The notes beneath the pieces are model-generated. The model made no database searches. It saw nothing but the letters and a program-made list of their open reading frames with translations, and was not told the DNA's origin. Shown here in pieces: positions 36,402-43,987 of a stretch of DNA of 64,000 bases. The stretch spans positions 992,001 to 1,056,000 of the forward strand of contig NZ_CP060041.1 in NCBI RefSeq assembly GCF_014211915.1, in the 5' to 3' direction. The position numbers were made by a program, and so were the translations under genes. Position 1 is the stretch's first letter; the number at the start of each line of letters is the position of its first letter. The DNA comes from Burkholderia cenocepacia (GTDB taxonomy: Bacteria; Pseudomonadota; Gammaproteobacteria; Burkholderiales; Burkholderiaceae).

Positions 36402-37253
36402 ATGCGACACCCCCGACATCGCGCCGACGAGCGTGACAGGTTGCTGGCCGACGCCGCGCGACTGTTGAACCGCAGCGCGTTGCTGCTGGCCGGCTCGGTG
36501 CTCGCCGACAGCGGCGTCGAGCACTATCGCGGCACTTTTCACAATCGCGCGATGCTCGCGCCACTCGCGATGTCGATGCTGTCGGTGATCGCGAGCGTGC
36601 ACGGTCACGCGGACGACACGCCCGCGCGCCATCGGCTGCGCGACGCGGTGCACGTCGCGTCGGCCGCGGTGGGCGTCGCCGGCTCGGCGTTCCACCTGTA
36701 CAACGTGACGAAGCGCCCCGGTGGATTCAGTTGGCACAACCTGTTCTACGGCGCACCGCTCGGCGCGCCGTTCGCGCTGCTGCTGTCGGGCGCGCTGGGC
36801 GCGGCGGGCGAGCGGCTGCGCGAGAGCCCGGCCGACGCGCCGCGGCTCGCCGGACTGCCGGCCGGGCGCGCGCTGGCCGCACTGGTCACGGCGGGCCTGA
36901 TCGGCACGCTCGGCGAAGTCGGGCTGTTGCATTTTCGCGGCGCATTCCAGCATCGCGCGATGTTTGCGCCGCTCGTCGTGCCGCCGCTCGCCGCGCTGGC
37001 GACCGCGCAGCTCGCGCTATCGCGCCCGCGCGCCGACCGACGCTTCTGTCGCGGATGGCTGCGCGCGACGGCCGTGCTCGGGTGCGTCGGCGTTGCCTTC
37101 CATGCGCGCGGCGTCGCGCGGCAGATGGGCGGCTGGCACAACTGGTCGCAGAACCTGCTGTCGGGCCCGCCGCTGCCGGCGCCGCCGAGCTTCACCGCGC
37201 TCGCGATCGCGGGGCTCGCCGCGACCGCGCTCGCCGAACGGGAGGCGCCATGA
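36402..37253 (+). CDS. unknown duplicated membrane protein of the GMC operon
   Basis: 283 residues; I do not recognise a named family. Hydrophobic segments alternate with conserved His/Arg motifs, and the protein has two copies of one ~135-residue unit. Copy 1: HYRGTFHNRAM (41-51), AFHLYN (97-102), WHNL (111-114). Copy 2: HFRGAFQHRAM (177-187), AFHARG (232-237), WHNW (245-248). The repeated His, Arg and Trp residues suggest a functional internal symmetry, for example binding heme, quinone or metal. The ATG at 36402 follows AAGGAGGAAC, and the stop overlaps the next start (ATGA). It is probably the membrane anchor or electron carrier for the following two gene products. Confidence 0.75.
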   Translation: MRHPRHRADERDRLLADAARLLNRSALLLAGSVLADSGVEHYRGTFHNRAMLAPLAMSMLSVIASVHGHADDTPARHRLRDAVHVASAAVGVAGSAFHLYNVTKRPGGFSWHNLFYGAPLGAPFALLLSGALGAAGERLRESPADAPRLAGLPAGRALAALVTAGLIGTLGEVGLLHFRGAFQHRAMFAPLVVPPLAALATAQLALSRPRADRRFCRGWLRATAVLGCVGVAFHARGVARQMGGWHNWSQNLLSGPPLPAPPSFTALAIAGLAATALAEREAP

Positions 37254-37915
37254 GCGACGTGAACCGCAAGCCCATCGCGCGGCCGCGCTACCCGGGCTAC
37301 GACGTGCTCGCCAAGCGCGATACGCCGTCGTGGAACGACGCGACGCGGCGCGCAATCGATGCGCGGCTGCGCGTCGCGGCCAATGCGCCGCGCTATCTGG
37401 ACTCCGAACGATTCGCGACGCTCGGCGCGTTGTGCGCGCGCATCGTCCCGCAGCAGCCGGGCGGCGCTGGCGCGATTCCGACCGCGGCATTGGTCGACGC
37501 GCGGCTCGCGGCCGACGGCGGCGACGGCTATCGCGATGCACGCCTGCCGCCGCTGCGCGCTGCCTGGCAGACGGGTCTCGCCGCGCTCGACGCGATGGCG
37601 CGGCACGCGTATGGCTGCCTGTTCGCGGCGCTCGGTCCATGCGATGCCGATGCATTGCTGCAGGCGGTCCAGAAAGGCGACGTCGATCCGCAGGTAGCGC
37701 CGGCCTGGGCCGGCATGGACCCGCACACGTTTTTCATGAAGCGCGTGCTGATGGATATCTGCGGCGCGTATTACGGCCATCCGTTCGCGTGGAACGAGAT
37801 CGGTTTCGGCGGCCCCGCGAGCCCGCGCGGCTACGTGCGGATGGACTTCAACCGGCGCGACCCGTGGGAAGCGGAAATGCGCGTGGAGGAGGGCGATCGC
37901 GATGGCCGCCGATGA
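37250..37915 (+). CDS. gluconate 2-dehydrogenase subunit 3-like protein
   Basis: 221 residues resembling the small subunit of membrane-bound sugar dehydrogenases (FATLGALCARIVPQQPGGAGAIPTAAL at about 56-82 and DPHTFFMKRVLMDICGAYYGHPFAW near the C-terminus). Such subunits usually carry a Tat signal that exports the flavin partner. Here the N-terminus (SDVNRKPIARPRYPGYD) shows no twin-arginine or signal segment, so the complex may stay cytoplasmic. It overlaps the upstream gene by an ATGA and the downstream GMC gene by 14 bp. Partnership with the GMC protein is inferred from order and family. Confidence 0.8.
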   Translation: MSDVNRKPIARPRYPGYDVLAKRDTPSWNDATRRAIDARLRVAANAPRYLDSERFATLGALCARIVPQQPGGAGAIPTAALVDARLAADGGDGYRDARLPPLRAAWQTGLAALDAMARHAYGCLFAALGPCDADALLQAVQKGDVDPQVAPAWAGMDPHTFFMKRVLMDICGAYYGHPFAWNEIGFGGPASPRGYVRMDFNRRDPWEAEMRVEEGDRDGRR

Positions 37916-39572
37916 TCCGCTGCCCGCCCCGACGCCGCGCGGCCGCGACGGCCGTGCGCCCGATCCGTTGCGCGTCGGCGGCTGGTCGCCGATGCGGATG
38001 TTCCGCGACGACGATGCGGTCGACTTCGTGATCGTCGGCACCGGCGCCGGCGGCGGCACGCTCGCGTGCAAGCTCGCCGAATACGGTTTCTCGGTCGTCG
38101 CGCTCGATGCGGGCGCCTGGTGGCGGCCGCTCGAGGAATTCGCGTCGGACGAGACGCATCAGCACAAGCTGTTCTGGACCGACGAGCGGATCTGCGACGG
38201 CGCCGATCCGCTCACGCTCGGCACCAACAACAGCGGCCGGGCGATCGGCGGCAGCACCGTGCATTTCGCGATGGTGTCGCTGCGCTTCCGGCCCGAGTGG
38301 TTTCGCTCGCGCAGCGCGCTCGGCTACGGCGTCGACTGGCCGCTCGACTGGCGCGAGATGTGGCGCTACTACCGTGAGGTCGAACAGGCGTTGAAGATCA
38401 GCGGGCCGGTGAACTACCCGTGGGGCCCGCCGCGGCCGCGCTACCCGTATCGCGCACACGAACTGAATGCGGCCGCGCTCGTGCTCGCGCGCGGCGCGGA
38501 GGCCATGGGCATCGACTGGACGCCGACGCCGCTCGCGACGCTGTCCGCGCCGCGCGGCCGCGCGCATCCGTGCGTGTATCGCGGCTTCTGCATCGCCGGT
38601 TGCGCGACCAATGCGAAACAGAGCGCGCTCGTCACGTGGATTCCGCGCGCGGTCGCGGCCGGCGCCGAAGTGCGCGATCTCGCGATGGCGCTGCGGATCG
38701 ACGCCGAAGGCGATCGCGTGACCGGCGTGCACTACCGGCGCGACGGCCGCACCCGGTTCCAGCGCGCGCGCAACGTCGTCGTCGCCGGTTATGCGATCGA
38801 GACGCCGCGCCTGTTGCTGCTGTCCGCGAACGGGCGCCATCCGCAGGGGCTCGCGAACAGCTCGGGTCTCGTCGGCCGCTACCTGATGGCGCAGCTCAAC
38901 CAGGCATCGTGGGGGACGATGGACGACGAAGTGCGCTGGTACAAGGGGCCTCCGTCGCTGTCGATCACCGAGCACTGGAACTACGCGGACGACGGCAAGG
39001 ACTTCTTCGGCGGCTACTGCTGGATGAGCCAGGGGCCGCTGCCGATCGAATGGGCGCGCAAGGTCGCCGCGCGCGGGCTGTGGGGCGATGCGCTCAAGCG
39101 CGAGATGGCGCGCTACAACTTCCAGGCCGGCCTGAAGATCGTCGGCGAGACGCTGCCGCGCGCGGACAACCGCGTGACGCTCGCCGACGAGCGCGACGCG
39201 TTCGGGCTGCCGGTCGCGCGCGTCACCTATTCGTACGACGACAACGACCGCCGGATGATCCGCCATGCGCTCGCGCAGATGGCGCGTTCGCTGGAAGCGG
39301 CCGGCGCGCGCGACATCTGGCACGAGGAAGACGATACCTGCCATCTCGCCGGCACCGTGCGGATGGGCGACGACCCGGCGACGAGCGTCGTCGACGCCGA
39401 CTGCCGAAGCTGGGACATCCCGAACCTGTGGGTGTGCGACGGCTCGGTGTTTCCGACGGTGGGCGGCGTGAATCCGTCGCTGACGATCCAGGCGATCGCG
39501 TGCCGTACCGCCGACCGCATCCGCGCGCTGGTGGCACGCGGCGACGCGCATGCGCGTGCGCGATGGCGGTGA
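37902..39572 (+). CDS. GMC-family oxidoreductase (large flavin subunit)
   Basis: 556 residues. FAD-binding GTGAGGGTLACKLAEYG near residue 46, a GMC signature with NNSGRAIGGST, three closely spaced cysteines in CIAGCAT, and the C-terminal active-site region (CHLAGTVRMG; GGVNPSLTIQ) with the expected His and Asn. This is the catalytic subunit of gluconate/sorbitol/fructose-type dehydrogenases or related sugar oxidases. No signal peptide is evident. It overlaps the subunit-3-like gene by 14 bp. It probably oxidises a sugar or sugar acid; the exact substrate is unknown. Confidence 0.9.
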   Translation: MAADDPLPAPTPRGRDGRAPDPLRVGGWSPMRMFRDDDAVDFVIVGTGAGGGTLACKLAEYGFSVVALDAGAWWRPLEEFASDETHQHKLFWTDERICDGADPLTLGTNNSGRAIGGSTVHFAMVSLRFRPEWFRSRSALGYGVDWPLDWREMWRYYREVEQALKISGPVNYPWGPPRPRYPYRAHELNAAALVLARGAEAMGIDWTPTPLATLSAPRGRAHPCVYRGFCIAGCATNAKQSALVTWIPRAVAAGAEVRDLAMALRIDAEGDRVTGVHYRRDGRTRFQRARNVVVAGYAIETPRLLLLSANGRHPQGLANSSGLVGRYLMAQLNQASWGTMDDEVRWYKGPPSLSITEHWNYADDGKDFFGGYCWMSQGPLPIEWARKVAARGLWGDALKREMARYNFQAGLKIVGETLPRADNRVTLADERDAFGLPVARVTYSYDDNDRRMIRHALAQMARSLEAAGARDIWHEEDDTCHLAGTVRMGDDPATSVVDADCRSWDIPNLWVCDGSVFPTVGGVNPSLTIQAIACRTADRIRALVARGDAHARARWR

Positions 39573-39670
39573 ATCGCGCGGCGCGGCTCCGCCAACGGCC
39601 GGTACGACGTGTGCGTGCGAGAGAGGGCGCCGTACGCGAACCGTTCAATCTCTTGTCGAGGATTCATCTC

Positions 39671-40054
39671 ATGCCTGCATTCAACCGTTCATCCATACGC
39701 CGTTCTGCCGCCTGCGCACTGCTGGCCGCGTGCGCGTCGGCGCTACCCGCGGCCGGACAGTTGCGCCCGCCCAATCCCGCCAGCGTGCCCGACACGTCCA
39801 CGCAGGCGTTCAAGCGCGCCGACCGAAAAATGATGGAAGCGATGGAGAGTGCGCCGTACACGGGCGACGCCGATCGCGATTTCGTCTCACACATGGCGCC
39901 GCATCACCAGGGCGCGATCGACATGGCGCAGGTCGAGCTCAAATACGGCAAGGACCCGACGCTGCGGCAGCTCGCGAGCCGGATCGTCGCCGCGCAGCGC
40001 GACGAGATCGCGTTGATGGAGCGCTGGCAGAAGGAGCACGGCAAGACGCCGTGA
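39671..40054 (+). CDS. DUF305 family secreted protein
   Basis: 127 residues with an N-terminal signal peptide (ACALLAACASALPAAG). The DUF305 core FVSHMAPHHQGAIDMAQVEL is followed by LRQLASRIVAAQRDEIALM. The HxxHH-type histidines of this family may bind metal. The ATG at 39671 is preceded by GAGG at 39659-39662. It lies about 100 bp after the GMC gene. Function not established. Confidence 0.85.
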   Translation: MPAFNRSSIRRSAACALLAACASALPAAGQLRPPNPASVPDTSTQAFKRADRKMMEAMESAPYTGDADRDFVSHMAPHHQGAIDMAQVELKYGKDPTLRQLASRIVAAQRDEIALMERWQKEHGKTP

Positions 40055-40181
40055 ACCGCGATGCGAGACGGCGACAGGCAGCCGGCTGTACCGACGGTTC
40101 GGCATCCGATGAGTGGCGATATCGGACACGCGCCGAGGCGATGGCCGTGCGTCCTATCGGCCGCGACAGGAGGCGCGATGC

Positions 40182-40922
40182 ATGGACGGTAAGCACGAGA
40201 CGGCAGGCTGCTCGATCGACAGCGTGGCCGACTACATGGCCGTGATCGGCGCGCAGCGGCAGACGATGGCGCTGCGGCTCTTTCGCGGCCAGTGCAACGC
40301 CGGCTGGCCGCTCGTTCCCGGCATCGCGCGGCAGCGCGCGTCGCCCGACGTCGAGGCGCGGATGCTCGAAGAATTCACGCGGCGCGCGCTGCCGCATCTC
40401 GAACCCGGGCAGAACCTCGATGCGTGCGACTGGCTCGCGCTCGCGCAGCAGCACGGGATGCGCACGCGCCTGCTCGACTGGTCCGGCAACGCGCTGGCCG
40501 CGCTGTGGTTCGCGGTCCGGCGCGCGGGCGAATCCGGCGGCGACGGCGTGGTGTGGTGCCTGTCGCACGACGCCGACGACATCGCGACCGCCGCCGAACG
40601 GCGCGCGCCGCTGCAGGTCACGCGCACCAAGGTATTCCGGCCGCGCCACGTGATGCCGAGGATCACCGCGCAGGACGGCTGGTTCACGATTCACTGTTAC
40701 GACGCCGGGGCCGAGCGCTTCGTGCCGCTCGACGAGCATGCGGACTTCGCCGGCCGCCTGATGCGCATCGTCGTGCCGGGCGCCCGGTTCGCGACGATCC
40801 GGCAGGAACTGGCCGGCGTCGGCGTGAGCATCGCGACGATCTTCCCCGATCTCGACGGCATCGCGCAATTGACCGACGCGCGCTATTTCCCGGACGACGA
40901 GGACACACACGCGCCGCGGTAA
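40182..40922 (+). CDS. FRG-domain protein
   Basis: 246 residues with the FRG domain: LFRGQCNAGWPLVPGIAR near residue 32, WLALAQQHGMRTRLLDWS, and ALWFAV. FRG-domain proteins occur in bacteria and phages and their activity is not well known; some are linked to toxin or defence systems. The ATG at 40182 follows ACAGGAGG. No partner antitoxin or defence gene adjoins it; the neighbours are DUF305 and iron-permease-like genes. No catalytic claim is made. Confidence 0.82.
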   Translation: MDGKHETAGCSIDSVADYMAVIGAQRQTMALRLFRGQCNAGWPLVPGIARQRASPDVEARMLEEFTRRALPHLEPGQNLDACDWLALAQQHGMRTRLLDWSGNALAALWFAVRRAGESGGDGVVWCLSHDADDIATAAERRAPLQVTRTKVFRPRHVMPRITAQDGWFTIHCYDAGAERFVPLDEHADFAGRLMRIVVPGARFATIRQELAGVGVSIATIFPDLDGIAQLTDARYFPDDEDTHAPR

Positions 40923-41078
40923 AGCCCACACGGGCTGCCGGCCGGGCACGCGCGATGCTTGTCTCGACGGCGCGTGCACGGGACCGAACCCCAAGCGCCT
41001 TGCTTGCGACCGGTTCGCGGCGGGCGGCGCGGCGGCTCCTGCGCGCATTCAAACAGAACATCGAATCCGGAGGCTTTC

Positions 41079-41585
41079 ATGCGCGAACCCAACGAACCAC
41101 CGAGCGAGCGTCGCGACACGGCGTGCGGGCCCGGTGCCGGTTCCCGGCCGTCCGGGCACGCCGTCACCCGCGCGTTCGAACGGTTTGCATCGAGCGTGAC
41201 CACCTGGGCCGGCTCGCCGGTGGCGTTCGGCAGCGCGGTCGCGATCACCGTGCTGTGGCTCGTGAGCGGGCCGGTGTTTCATTACTCCGACGCGTGGCAA
41301 CTCGTGATCAACACCGGCACCACGATCATCACGTTCCTGATGGTGTTCCTGCTGCAGCGCAACCAGAACCGCGACAGCGTGGCGCTGCACCTGAAACTCG
41401 ACGAACTGCTCGCGGTCACGCGCGCCGCGAGCGACCGGCTGATCGGGATCGAGGATGCGTCGGAGGAGGAATTGCGCGCGTTGGCGCAGACCTACGTCGA
41501 GATGGCGCAGCGCGCAGCCGAGCGCGGCGAGGACGAACCGGCCGGCAAGCGCGCGGAAACGACCGACGCGCCGCCCGAATCGTGA
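41079..41585 (+). CDS. low-affinity iron permease family protein
   Basis: 168 residues with two transmembrane segments (about 48-65 and 73-92), flanked by FERFASSVTTWAGSPVAFG and by LLQRNQNRDSVALHLKLDELLAVT. This is the Fet4-like family found widely in bacteria, where iron transport is unproven. The ATG at 41079 follows CCGGAGG. The C-terminal tail is acidic and charged. It stands alone between the FRG and BON genes. Confidence 0.85.
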   Translation: MREPNEPPSERRDTACGPGAGSRPSGHAVTRAFERFASSVTTWAGSPVAFGSAVAITVLWLVSGPVFHYSDAWQLVINTGTTIITFLMVFLLQRNQNRDSVALHLKLDELLAVTRAASDRLIGIEDASEEELRALAQTYVEMAQRAAERGEDEPAGKRAETTDAPPES

Positions 41586-41758
41586 TCGTCGGATCTTCCG
41601 ATCGAGCGAGGCGCGGCCCGATGATTTTTCAAACGTTTGTCGTTTCGGTCGGCACACCGCGGCGCGACGGCTCGCATGCGCCGCTCGCAGCAGGGAACGG
41701 CACGTGCTGCATGCCGAAACGAAGCCCGGTCGTTCCGGGTATTGCCTACGGTGCCTTC

Positions 41759-42238
41759 ATGAACTCCAGAACCCCTTCGAATCCGTTGCTGAATCTTGCG
41801 GTGGCCGTCGCTTGCGGGGCCGCCGCGATGTACTTCCTCGATCCGGCGTCCGGCCGGCGCCGACGCGCTTACCTGCGCGACAAGGCGGTTGCGGGCCGGC
41901 ACGACGTGGCCGATTATGCGAATACGCAGGTGAAGCGGGCGGCCGACCATGCGCGCGGCGCGATCGCCGGCCTGCGGGCGGACTGGCTCGCGGGCGATGC
42001 GAGCGACGTGCAGGTGGCCGAGCGCGTGCGTGCGGCGCTTGGCCGGCTCGTCGCCCGTCCGCGCGACATCGACGTGAGCGTCGAGCGCGGCAACGTGTGC
42101 CTGACCGGACAGGTCGAGGAAGCCGAACGTCAGGCGCTGATCGACGGCGTCGCCGCGCTGCATGGCGTGCATCACGTCGAGGACGCGATGGGCGCGCGCA
42201 GCGAATACAAGGCGTCGCCCGACGGCCATTCGCACTGA
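41759..42238 (+). CDS. BON-domain protein with membrane anchor
   Basis: 159 residues: a short N-terminal membrane segment (LLNLAVAVACGAAAMYFLDP), a basic stretch (SGRRRRAYLRDK), then a BON domain (VAERVRAALGRLVARPRDIDV, followed by GNVCLTGQVEEAERQALI and VHHVEDAM). BON domains occur in envelope-stress proteins such as OsmY and bind phospholipid. An in-frame ATG at 41711 gives 16 further residues; 41759 fits better. The function is probably in envelope or osmotic stress. Confidence 0.78.
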   Translation: MNSRTPSNPLLNLAVAVACGAAAMYFLDPASGRRRRAYLRDKAVAGRHDVADYANTQVKRAADHARGAIAGLRADWLAGDASDVQVAERVRAALGRLVARPRDIDVSVERGNVCLTGQVEEAERQALIDGVAALHGVHHVEDAMGARSEYKASPDGHSH

Positions 42239-42352
42239 CGCGGCCGCGGCTGCCCGCACCGGCGGGGGGCCGGTGAACGAGTACGACACGCATTCGGCGC
42301 ACGCACGGCTGCCGGCACGACGGCAGCCTGGCGCCCCAACCGGAGCAAGCCC

Positions 42353-42835
42353 ATGATCGACCGCCAGCCCCCCGACACGACGCCTCCGCCTCCGGAGCCC
42401 GGCGCGCACGACGCGCTCGAACACTTGCTCGGCAGCCTGCATCGGCACGGCTTCCTGCGCTTCGCGAACGAGGTCGTCAGCGCGAACGCGCGACTGGCCG
42501 ACACGTTCGTCGACGCGCTCGACAAGCCCGGCATGCAGAGCGGCATGGAGAATCTCGCGGTGCTCGTGACGGCGCTGTCGCGCATTCCGCCGGAACAGTT
42601 CAGCCGTGCCGCATTCGCGGCAGCCGACGCGCTGCATCACGTCGGCTCGTGGCAGCCGTCTCAGCACGAGCATGTCGCGCCCGGCGTGCGCGGCGTCTAC
42701 CGGCTGCTGCACGACGAGGCGCTGTGGGATGCGTTGACGCCGCTGCTCGAAGGGCTGAAGGTCTTCGCGCAAGGGCTCGCGCGCGATGCCCGGTCGCCGG
42801 TCGCCGGCCTCAACGAGACGACGAAAGGCGCGTGA
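42353..42835 (+). CDS. DUF1641-like protein
   Basis: 160 residues, proline-rich N-terminus (PPDTTPPPPEPG), then helical segments LEHLLGSLHRHGFLRFANEVV, followed by MENLAVLVTALSRIPPEQFS. This matches the DUF1641 family, whose members neighbour formate dehydrogenase accessory and stress genes, with no defined biochemical role. The ATG at 42353 is preceded by GGAG at 42341-42344. Its end overlaps the convergent NUDIX gene by 26 bp. Confidence 0.75.
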   Translation: MIDRQPPDTTPPPPEPGAHDALEHLLGSLHRHGFLRFANEVVSANARLADTFVDALDKPGMQSGMENLAVLVTALSRIPPEQFSRAAFAAADALHHVGSWQPSQHEHVAPGVRGVYRLLHDEALWDALTPLLEGLKVFAQGLARDARSPVAGLNETTKGA

Positions 42836-43283
42836 GCGCGCGCGGTTGCAGGTCGCTCGCGGCGCACAGGCCGGCGAACTGACGGATGATGCGCTGCGTC
42901 GGCGCGCTGGCCGGCCAGTGCGATACCGCGTCGATACCGACCCAGCGGCACAGCGCGATTTCCCGGCCCGGGCACGCGTGCGCGCCGCGCGGCAGGCTCG
43001 CGACGAAGACGTGATGGCGTTTCACGCTGCCGTCCACGTAGAAGAAATACGCGAGTTCGAGATCGGCGAGCCCCGTTTCCTCCCGAAGTTCGCGATGCGC
43101 GGCGTCGAGCGCCGATTCGCCGCGCCGAATCACGCCGCCCGGCAACGTCCAGCGCGACGCTCGCCCGCGCGCGACCAGCAGCACACGCTGGTTGCGATGG
43201 CAGATGATCGTGGCGCGTTCCTTGGCCAATGGCGCCAAGGGCACCGCGCGAACAGGGAAATCGGCCGGGTCGGGTAGCGTCAT
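42810..43283 (-). CDS. NUDIX hydrolase
   Basis: 157 residues with a complete NUDIX box: Gly50, Glu56, Arg64-Glu65, Glu68-Glu69, Gly71 (GGVIRRGESALD, then HRELREETGL). Such enzymes hydrolyse nucleoside diphosphates linked to other groups with Mg2+. The ATG at 43283 is chosen; one at 43316 is possible. Its last 26 bp overlap the end of the convergent DUF1641 gene. The substrate is unknown. Confidence 0.88.
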   Translation of the reverse strand: MTLPDPADFPVRAVPLAPLAKERATIICHRNQRVLLVARGRASRWTLPGGVIRRGESALDAAHRELREETGLADLELAYFFYVDGSVKRHHVFVASLPRGAHACPGREIALCRWVGIDAVSHWPASAPTQRIIRQFAGLCAASDLQPRALTRLSSSR

Positions 43284-43476
43284 GCAAGGCAGGCGGCGGG
43301 TGATTGAAAGATCCATGACCCTGTACAGCAACGTGCATGCCCGCTTCGCCGCCGCGCTGCCCGGCATGCGAACGTTTCGGCGCCACGCGCTGATCGTCGT
43401 CCGCGATTTTTCAACGGCTTGTCATTTCTGCCGCCGGCCGTCGAGGGCGGACGAGCGGTGCGGCGCGACGTGCGAC

Positions 43477-43674
43477 CTATCGCGAGTCGTCCGGTTCGTC
43501 GGGCCGATGCGGTGGCGTTCCGCTTTCCGGCTCGGTCGGCTTGCCTTCGGCGGGGTCGTGGGTGCTGCGCGGCGGCGGCGTGCCCGTGCCGCGGCGCTTG
43601 CCTTCGGGGCCGGGCGTGCTGTCGCCGCGATCTTCGCCGCGTGTATCGGTGTCGAGCGAGGTGGAGCGTGTCAT
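43477..43674 (-). CDS. small hydrophilic proline-rich protein
   Basis: 65 residues, strongly hydrophilic and rich in Thr, Pro, Gly, Glu and Asp, ending in PPHRPDEPDDSR, with no hydrophobic segment. The ATG at 43674 is preceded by AGGA at suitable spacing, and the frame is open to 43477. Small disordered proteins like this are frequent in Burkholderia. The family is not known to me and translation is not certain. Confidence 0.5.
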   Translation of the reverse strand: MTRSTSLDTDTRGEDRGDSTPGPEGKRRGTGTPPPRSTHDPAEGKPTEPESGTPPHRPDEPDDSR

Positions 43675-43987
43675 GGTTCGCGAGTCCTGTCGGGGGCGGT
43701 CGAAGTGCACGCGTCGCGCATCCTGCATGCCGCGGTCGGACGAAGCAGGTGGCCGGGCCCGCCGTTTGCTTGATCGCGCGCTTGAGGTCGGCGCGAGCAA
43801 TGTCGCCCGCGGCCGCCGCCTGGAGCCCCGTTTCATGCCCGATGCGATCCTGTGCCCGTTGTCCGTTCGTGAGCGATGGTGCGTCGCGGTCCGGCGCGCG
43901 TTGACGCCCGGACCGCGACGCACCGGCGCGCCGGACGCGTTCGCGCCGGCGGTGGCCGGTGTCGCCCTGTCGACGCCGATGAGGCCG
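43675..43987. other. intergenic region upstream of the EmrA-like gene
   Basis: About 310 bp between the small hydrophilic gene and the membrane-fusion gene. The frame of the latter remains open through it, but the translated sequence is arginine- and cysteine-rich and unlike a real protein, so I place the gene start at 43988. It should contain the promoter of the efflux operon; I see no clear operator. Confidence 0.45.
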
